Assembly (NCBI GenBank): GCA_009760885.1
Contig: CM019716.1
Location: 9,866,438 to 9,930,437, forward strand
Direction of reading: 5' to 3'
Origin: Achatina immaculata
Taxonomy: Eukaryota; Mollusca; Gastropoda; Stylommatophora; Achatinidae
Length of the DNA stretch: 64,000 nt
Shown here: positions 57,544-64,000 of the stretch, piece after piece
How positions within the stretch are numbered: position 1 is the stretch's first letter
Layout of the letters: the number at the start of each line of letters is the position of its first letter
The notes under the pieces: model-generated
The model's database searches: none
Told to the model about the DNA's origin: nothing
What the model saw: only the letters and a program-made list of their open reading frames with translations
Program-made: the position numbers and the translations under genes

Positions 57544-58833
57544 CAGGGTGTTTTTAAAGTCTCACTACACTTTCTATGTAAAAATGAAGAAAATGACGTC
57601 ATAAAAAATGTGTTGCACAGCCAATCGTGAAGAAAAATGCAGTGAATGGTTAGAATTTTTTTGGTTGAACAAGTGTTTTGAAATGGTGGTCGATACACAC
57701 GGATGGTTGTTCAAAGATTTATATCAAAATTTCCTGATAAGCAACCTCCCCATCGCACTACGGTTAGAAATTTGTTGAATACGTTTCGTGATATGGGAAC
57801 TGTAGAAGATGCTCCATGATCTGGTAGGCCTGCTGTGTCTGAAGAAAAATGTCCAGATATCCAAGACAGAATCCTGAAAAGTCCTTAAGGAAAATGTCGC
57901 AAGAAGTGAACGTATCTATGAGCACAATGCACAAAATTCTTAAACATCGGTTAAATTTTCATCCATACAAGATTTCGGTTGTGTCTGAACTAAAAGAGTG
58001 TGACAATCAATCCAGAGTCATCTACTCCACATGGTTTTAAGCATTTTTAGCTGGAGAAGACGAGTCAATTCTCGATTTAACATTCTTCTCTAATGAGGAA
58101 TGGTTTCATCTATCTGGATACGTTAATAGCCAAAATAATCGTATTTGGAGCAGCGTTAATTCCAATGCATTTCGTGAAGACCCGCTACATGATGCGAAAA
58201 TTGGGGTATGGTGTGCCGTCAGTAAAAAACATTTAATTGGACCAATTTTCTTCAACAACACTATAAATGCCAATCGGTACCATACTGACATTCTGGAACC
58301 TTTTTTTAGAACTGTTGAATGAGCGTGAAATTGAAGAAGAGTGGTTCCAGCAAGATGGTGCAACTGCACACACAACTAGAGCAACACACTGTTTTTTGGA
58401 AGAAATTTTCGCAAATCGCATAATATCTCGTGGAATTTGGCCTGCTCGTTCTCCAGATCTAAATCCATTATATTATTATCTATGGGGTTTCTTCAAAGGA
58501 AATGTTTACAAAAATAATGAGTAAACAATTGAGGAGCTGAAAGAAGCAATCAGAATTACCATTCAAGAAATAACAGACACGTTGCACAAGGTATTTGACA
58601 ATATGAAGAAACGTGCACAGTCATGTCTTGAAGCCCGTGGTGGACATTTCCAACACCTGTTATAATGAATATTTCAGTGGTACATTCCAGCTAACCCAAA
58701 ACAGTGCTGTATCATTGCAGTCACTATTGTAACTAATTAAATGACTTTTTTAGTACATTTTGTGACGATGTCATTTACTTCATTTTTCAACTTTTTTTTT
58801 CTCATAGTGTAATGAGACTTTAAAAACATCCTG
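57544..58833 (+). mobile_element. Mariner-type transposon with both terminal inverted repeats
   Basis: 1,290 bp between TA dinucleotides. The ends are cagggtgtttttaaagtctc and, inverted, caggatgtttttaaagtctc. Coding reads VRNLLNTFRDMGTVED, STMHKILKHRLNFHPYKIS, then FFSNEEWFHLSGYVNSQNNR, where the first catalytic Asp is Asn. WFQQDGATAHTTRA (second Asp), ARSPDLNPLYYYLWG (third) and a stop at 58663-58665 follow. Several internal stops and one shift near 58310 are present. Length and layout are those of a complete but inactive element. Confidence 0.88.
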
Positions 58834-58835
58834 TA

Positions 58836-59392
58836 TTTATCTCACATTTTTTTCCCTTACTACCAGAAGTCAACATCTCAATACATTTATCTCACATTTT
58901 TTCCCCTCGTTACCAGATGTCAACATCCCAACACATTTATCTCATATTTTTTCCCCTCACTACCAGATGTCAACATCTCAACACATTTATCTCACATTTT
59001 TTCCCTCACTACCAGATGTCAACATCCCAACACATTTATCTTACATTTTTTCCCTCACTACCAGATGTCAACATCCCAACACATTTATCTCACATTTTTT
59101 CCCTCACTACCAGATGTCAACATCTCAATACATTTATCTCACATTTTTTCCCTCATTACCAGATGTCAACATCCCAATACATTTATCTCACATTTTTTCC
59201 CTCACTACCAGATGTCAACATCTCAATACATTTATCTCACATTTTTTCCCTCACTACCAGATGTCAACATCCCAACACATTTATCTCACATTTTTTCCCT
59301 CACTACCAGATGTCAACATCTCAATACATTTATCTCACATTTTTTCCCTCATTACCAGATGTCAACATCTCAATTCATTTATCTGGGATGTT
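58836..59392. repeat. 50-bp minisatellite, about 11 copies
   Basis: The unit is tccctcactaccagatgtca, acatctcaatacatttatct plus cacatttttt. It continues the array seen at 55622 and 57397. The inner units are almost identical. Confidence 0.95.
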
Positions 59393-59560
59393 CTGAAAAT
59401 ATCAACACACTTACCAATAATGCAAACTATAAACAGCACGCTACAACCAGCACAGAGGGCTAGTGGGCACAACTAGCAGCAGATCTTGACAACAAACTGC
59501 CATCTGCCCTGCTCAACTATGAACATTAGTCATTGAGTTACGTCCACTGAAGTCAGCATG
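59393..59560. other. Short non-repetitive stretch with a donor-like site
   Basis: On the minus strand gcattattg followed by gtaagtg (about 59409-59420) resembles a 5' splice site, and its phase would fit the PCIF1 exon at 55595. The upstream peptide is short and hydrophobic and shows no PCIF1 similarity I can support. Confidence 0.2.
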
Positions 59561-59564
59561 TGCA

Positions 59565-59893
59565 TAAGCCATTCATCAGATTAGTGACAAAGTGACAGTG
59601 AAGGAACTTGAAGAATGTGTGGGTTAAATTTTGATGCAGACTTGGTAAAAGTTTTACACAGACATGGCGGTTGCTTAACCAAGCATACAGAGAGAACTAT
59701 ACTAGCCGAAGTAGTGCTAAAAGTGGTTTAGCACTTTAAGGAAGGCAGAATGGCAAGTGAAGAATCCAAGTCTGGATGATCTTCCACATCAAAAGACAAC
59801 AACTATGTTAAGAGAGTTCCTGCTGTGATCTGTGAAAATCATCATTTAACTGTCCAACAAGGTGATGACCAAGTGGACATCAGCATAGAATCT
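59565..59893 (+). mobile_element. Mariner N-terminal fragment, cut by LINE insertion
   Basis: Plus-strand frames read FKEGRMASEESKSG, then STSKDNNYVKRVPAVICENHHLTVQQ (split over two frames) and DISIES. This is the DNA-binding region of a mariner transposase up to the G-SIGS-like helix. It ends where the RTE-like LINE tail (tcatcatcat) begins. Confidence 0.7.
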
Positions 59894-61157
59894 TCATCAT
59901 CATAATCAGGTGCCGTGCCGACTGGCACTCTGCACTTTTTGATGTTAAAAGTAAGGCCTTTCTGTTCACTTCTCTTAGCGATTTTATCCAAGAGATTTTG
60001 CAGGTTAAATGTCTTTTTGTCTGGGCTGCACCACGTTGCCAGTCTTCAAGGATGTTGTTTAAACCAGGTGTTTCCTACAACCATGATGTGTATTCTTGCC
60101 CATTCAATTAATTTACTACCTCTGCCATTCCTCTCCCACAGTCATCAGTCACCAGTGATGTCCGAAGTTCTTTCTTTACCAACTTTGGCATTAAAATCTC
60201 CCATGATTATAGTAACTTCATGTGACTCTGTGTGTTTCAGGGCTGTCTCTATGTCATTATAAAATATCTGTACATTTTCTTCAGAACTTTCAGATGTTGG
60301 AGTGTACACTTGTATAATATTTATGTTTATTGGTTGTCCTTTCATTTGGGCTAGCAGGACTTGGTCCGAGATGTTCAGATATCCTACAATTGTCTTTGCT
60401 GTTTGTTCGTCAAATATTATTCCTACTCCTCGTTCATGTTTCTCACTTCCTGAATATATTATAGTATATTTATCAGAGTTTATCTTCCCTGCACCTGTCC
60501 ATCTAACTTCACTCATTCTTAATATGTTATCTTCATCCTTTCCATTTCCCTCTTTACATTTTCTAATTTTCCAGCCTGGAATAAAGTTCTAACATTCCAT
60601 GTTGCTACTTTGAACTTGCTAGTTTTGCCACCAGTAGCTTGATGATGATCTGGCCTCACCTGTGGCTCATGAGCTGCCCTACCGAATGAGGCTGTCCCAG
60701 AGGAACACCCATTAACGTCGTTCATGACAAATCTATTACTTTGAATAAGCATAATTGTTCTTGGGAGCTACAACAGTGGTTTCTGGTTGCCTTCTGCCAG
60801 TTTGTGTACGGACTCTCCAGTGGTTTCCTGTTGCCTTCTGTTGGTTTGTGTATAGACTCTCTGCTAGGCTTTGGACTCCTCGCTAGCCTTTGGACTCCCT
60901 GTCCTACCCGCAAGGCAGTGGGAGCAAGAGGTTTTAAGGCGCCTCTGATCCGCCTGGTATTCCCTTCACTGAGCACTGAGGCCCTTTATAGGAGTAGTAG
61001 AGCCACCTACTACCCCACCTCGCTCTCTGAGTCTACCGCCGGTTGGTCCGCACCTGCTTATTTGGGTAAATCCTTATTCACAAGGATCCTCCATATCTGA
61101 AGGACTTTCGCTGTCTGCCACCTGTGACGTGCTGGGTTGGGGATGGTCGCCCCAGCT
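59894..61157 (-). mobile_element. RTE-like LINE, internally deleted copy with 5' end and endonuclease
   Basis: On the minus strand, starting at about 61157, a 5' region (ctggggcgaccatccc-type start) is followed by KVATWNVRTLFQAGKLEN. The endonuclease domain continues with SEVRWTGAGKI, ERGVGIIFD, VYTPTSESSEENV and IIMGDFNAKVG. A one-base shift lies just before the SEVRW block. After TWFKQHP a deletion joins directly to the region behind the RT palm (NLQNLLDKIAKRSEQKGL) and then to the 3' tail (atgatgatg). It has no RT and is non-autonomous. Confidence 0.85.
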
Positions 61158-62392
61158 TTACTCAGAAGAAAAATATAGCGAGATAAATAAAGAAATAAGA
61201 CGCAAATGCAGAGAAGCAAAGGAAATGTGGTTAAATGAACAGTGCAGACAAATAGAGAATTCCCATAATAAAGACAGCAAAAGCTTGCACAAATGAATTA
61301 GTGAACTCACAGGTAGGGAGACAAAATAGGCCTGATAATATAACAATAGAAGAAATAGAGGCACTAGAGGAGACAGGAATAAAAATAATAACCAAGTTAC
61401 TGAATGACATTTACAACAGTGGTTATATTCCCAGTGACCTGATTAAATCCACGTTTATAGCACTACCAAAGAAACCAGGTGCAAAGGAATGTGATGACCA
61501 CAGGACTATCAGCCTCTCATGTCACATAACGAAGCTACTTCTGAGAATAATTATGAGTAGAACAAGGAAAAAGATAAAAATGGAAATACCAGATGAACAG
61601 TTTGGATCTGTTGAAGGAAAGGGAACACACAATGCCATTTATGCTTTACGAACACTAACAGAAAGAGCTTTAGAAGTACAGAAAGATCTCTACTTATGCT
61701 TCATTGATTACACCAAGGCATTTGACAAGGTGAAACATAATGAAATTATTAAAATTCTTGAAGACATCAATATAGACGGCAAAGACCTGAGGATTATAAA
61801 ACATCTATACTGGCAACAAGAAGCAGCAATTCGAGTTGAAAATAGAACTGGAAAATATCAACCTATAAAACAAAGGGTGTGACAAGGATGTGTACTATCT
61901 CCAGACCTTTTTTCTCTGTACAGCGAGAATATTCTAAGAATGATCATCAGGCATAAAAATTGGATGATACAATATTAATAACCTTCGGTATGCTGCCGAC
62001 ACAGTACTGATAGCTGAGAACCAACAAGACCTGCAAAATCTCTTGGATAAAGTCGCCAAAGAAAGTGAACAGAAAGGCCTTACTTTGAACATCAAAAAAG
62101 ACAGAGACTATGGTTATATCTAAGAAACAGAATTCACCAGCATGCAGTATTAAATTAAACAGAACAATGTACTTTCATAGGACATGCAATGAGAAGAGGG
62201 GGCATTGAAAATATTATAACAACAGGAAAAATAGAAGGAAGAAGATCAAGAGGAAGACCAAGAGAAATGATACTGGACAGTCTGACGGGATGGTGTGAAA
62301 GGAGATCACCAACTGAGCTGATGGCCTGCATGAAGGATCGGATACTCTGGAGAAGCATAATAGCCAACGCCAGTCGGCACGGCACATGATGA
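61158..62392 (+). mobile_element. RTE-like LINE linker, reverse transcriptase and 3' end
   Basis: Plus-strand frames read REAKEMWLNEQCRQIEN (linker), ITIEEIEALEETGIKIITKL and DLIKSTFIALPKKPG. CFIDYTKAFDKVKHNEIIKI follows, then QGCVLSPDLFSLYS after a stop, then LRYAADTVLIAEN, where the catalytic YADD is YAAD. A deletion then leads to GHAMRRGGIENIITTG and GRRSRGRPREMILDSLTGW, ending with a gatgatgatg tail at about 62390. Frameshifts, a stop and loss of YADD make it inactive. Confidence 0.88.
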
Positions 62393-62399
62393 TGATGAC

Positions 62400-62880
62400 T
62401 GGGCATATAACCACTGTTGTAAATGTCATTCAGTAACTTGGTTATTATTTTTATTTCTATCTCCTCTAGCGCCTCTATTTCTTCTATTGTTATATTATCA
62501 AGCCCAGTCGCTTTTCCTTTCTTCATGTGTTTGATGGCATCTATGATTTCATCTTCAAGTATTGGTGGTCCATCACAGTTTTCAGTATCTGGTGTTAATT
62601 CTGATCTTTCTCCTCCATACAGCTCACCGATGTACTCTGTCCACAGTGTCTTCTTTTCCCATTAACATTTTACCTTCTTTTGATTTCAGGCATCCTGCGG
62701 TATATTTTGTCTTCCTGCCTGTGAGTTCACTAATTCGTTTGTGCAAGCTTTTGCTGTCTTTATTATGGGAATTCTCTATTTGTCTGCACTGTTCATTTAA
62801 CCACATTTCCTTTGCTTCTCTGCATTTGCGTCTTATTTCTTTATTTATCTCGCTATATTTTTCTTCTGAATAAAGCTGGG
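62400..62880 (-). mobile_element. RTE-like LINE fragment, linker to start of RT
   Basis: Minus-strand frames read EAKEMWLNEQCRQ, then the linker, then HMKKGKATGLDNITIEEIEA and LLNDIYNSGYMPS, stopping at the plus-strand tail at about 62395. It retains about 200 bp of linker that is deleted in the plus-strand copy (61320), so the arms are not perfect copies. Confidence 0.8.
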
Positions 62881-64000
62881 GCGACCATCCCTAACCCAGC
62901 GCGTCACAGGTGGCGGACAGTGAAAGTCCTTCAGATATAGAGGATCCATGTGAATAAGGATTTACCCAAATAAGCAGGTGCAGACCAACCGGCGGTAGAC
63001 TCAGAGAGCGAGGTGGGGTAGTAGGTGGCTCTACTACTCCTATAAAGGGCCTCAGTGCTCAGTGAAGGGAATACCAGGCAGGTCAGAGGCGCCTTAAAAC
63101 CTCTTGCTCCCACTGCCTTGCGGGTAGGACAGGGAGTACAAAGGCTAGTGAGGAGTCCAAAGGCTAGCGAGGAGTCCAAAGCCTAGCAGAGAGTCTATAC
63201 ACAAACCAACAGAAGGCAACAGGAAACCACTGGAGAGTCCGTACACAAACTGGCAGAAGGCAACCAGAAACCACTGTTGTAGCTCCCAAGAACAATTATG
63301 CTTATTCAAAGTAATAGATTTGTCATGAACGACGTTAATGGGTGTTCCTCTGGGACAGCCTCATTCGGTAGGGCAGCTCATGAGCCACAGGTGAGGCCAG
63401 ATCATCATCAAGCTACTGGTGGCAAAACTAGCAAGTTCAAAGTAGCAACATGGAATGTTAGAACTTTATTCCAGGCTGGAAAATTAGAAAATGTAAAGAG
63501 GGAAATGGAAAGGATGAAGATAACATATTAAGAATGAGTGAAGTTAGATGGACAGGTGCAGGGAAGATAAACTCTGATAAATATACTATAATATATTCAG
63601 GAAGTGAGAAACATGAACGAGGAGTAGGAATAATATTTGACGAACAAACAGCAAAGACAATTGTAGGATATCTGAACATCTCGGACCAAGTCCTGCTAGC
63701 CCAAATGAAAGGACAACCAATAAACATAAATATTATACAAGTGTACACTCCAACATCTGAAAGTTCTGAAGAAAATGTACAGATATTTTATAATGACATA
63801 GAGACAGCCCTGAAACACACAGAGTCACATGAAGTTACTATAATCATGGGAGATTTTAATGCCAAAGTTGGTAAAGAAAGAACTTCGGACATCACTGGTG
63901 ACTGATGACTGTGGGAGAGGAATGGCAGAGGTAGTAAATTAATTGAATGGGCAAGAATACACATCATGGTTGTAGGAAACACCTGGTTTAAACAACATCC
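62881..64000 (+). mobile_element. RTE-like LINE 5' region and endonuclease, running off the window
   Basis: Mirror image of 59935-61157: same 5' start, a short repeated block (ctagcgaggagtccaaagg), the same NVRTLFQAGKLEN entry and the same endonuclease block (SEVRWTGAGK, GVGIIFD, IMGDFNAKVG). The same single-base shift lies before SEVRW. Coding is lost at the window edge after TWFKQH. Confidence 0.88.

Noticed and set aside
59400..59480. Additional upstream PCIF1 exon ending at gtaagtg near 59410
   Set aside because: The phase would fit, but the only open peptide is about 19 hydrophobic residues with no PCIF1 similarity, so it is not annotated.

Overview
The window looks like animal nuclear DNA, most likely from a lophotrochozoan such as a mollusc. 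It is AT-rich, has spliced genes with consensus gt/ag junctions, and carries LINE, Penelope-like, Tc1/mariner and probable piggyBac-derived elements. By adding up array spans, minisatellites with units of about 17 to 95 bp fill over 40 percent of it. No bacterial-style operon, rRNA, tRNA or CRISPR was found. The species-level call is inference.

The one gene I can name is on the minus strand. Six exons (55420-55595, 50534-50620, 43055-43239, 41921-42115, 40247-40324, 39369-39528) join in frame with consensus splice sites. They encode the C-terminal 292 residues of PCIF1/CAPAM, the cap-specific adenosine N6-methyltransferase that makes m6Am on mRNA. The catalytic NPPF motif is intact. The N-terminal part, including the WW domain, was not found and probably lies beyond the right edge. 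A candidate 3'-terminal exon of an unidentified plus-strand gene lies at 748-852.

Layout: 1-10.3 kb holds minisatellites, an old LINE 3' end near 3.1 kb and the candidate exon. From 10.37 to 14.0 kb a LINE 3' half is interrupted by a 1.59-kb tandem duplication, and its last codons run into a 34-bp array. From 14.9 to 22.8 kb there are minisatellites and a 1.83-kb tandem duplication. A degenerate mariner lies at 23.3-24.3 kb. From 24.7 to 30.5 kb there are large arrays, one of which (27 bp, about 60 copies) splits a LINE RNase H domain. From 31.1 to 38.0 kb a 23-bp array carries a LINE insertion that was copied along with the array. From 38.3 to 55.6 kb lies the PCIF1 3' half, with introns full of minisatellites, a TTAA-flanked MITE, duplicated Penelope-like GIY-YIG fragments and a duplicated mariner. 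From 55.6 to 59.4 kb one 50-bp array contains a Tc1-like element and a mariner, each inserted at TA. From 59.5 to 64 kb an RTE-like LINE forms a large inverted repeat and interrupts a mariner fragment.

Main theme: several minisatellites start from functional sequence. One repeats the end of a PCIF1 exon with its 5' splice site, one starts at the PCIF1 stop codon, one comes from LINE RNase H codons and one from LINE C-terminal codons. The window also contains six direct duplications of 1.07-1.93 kb.
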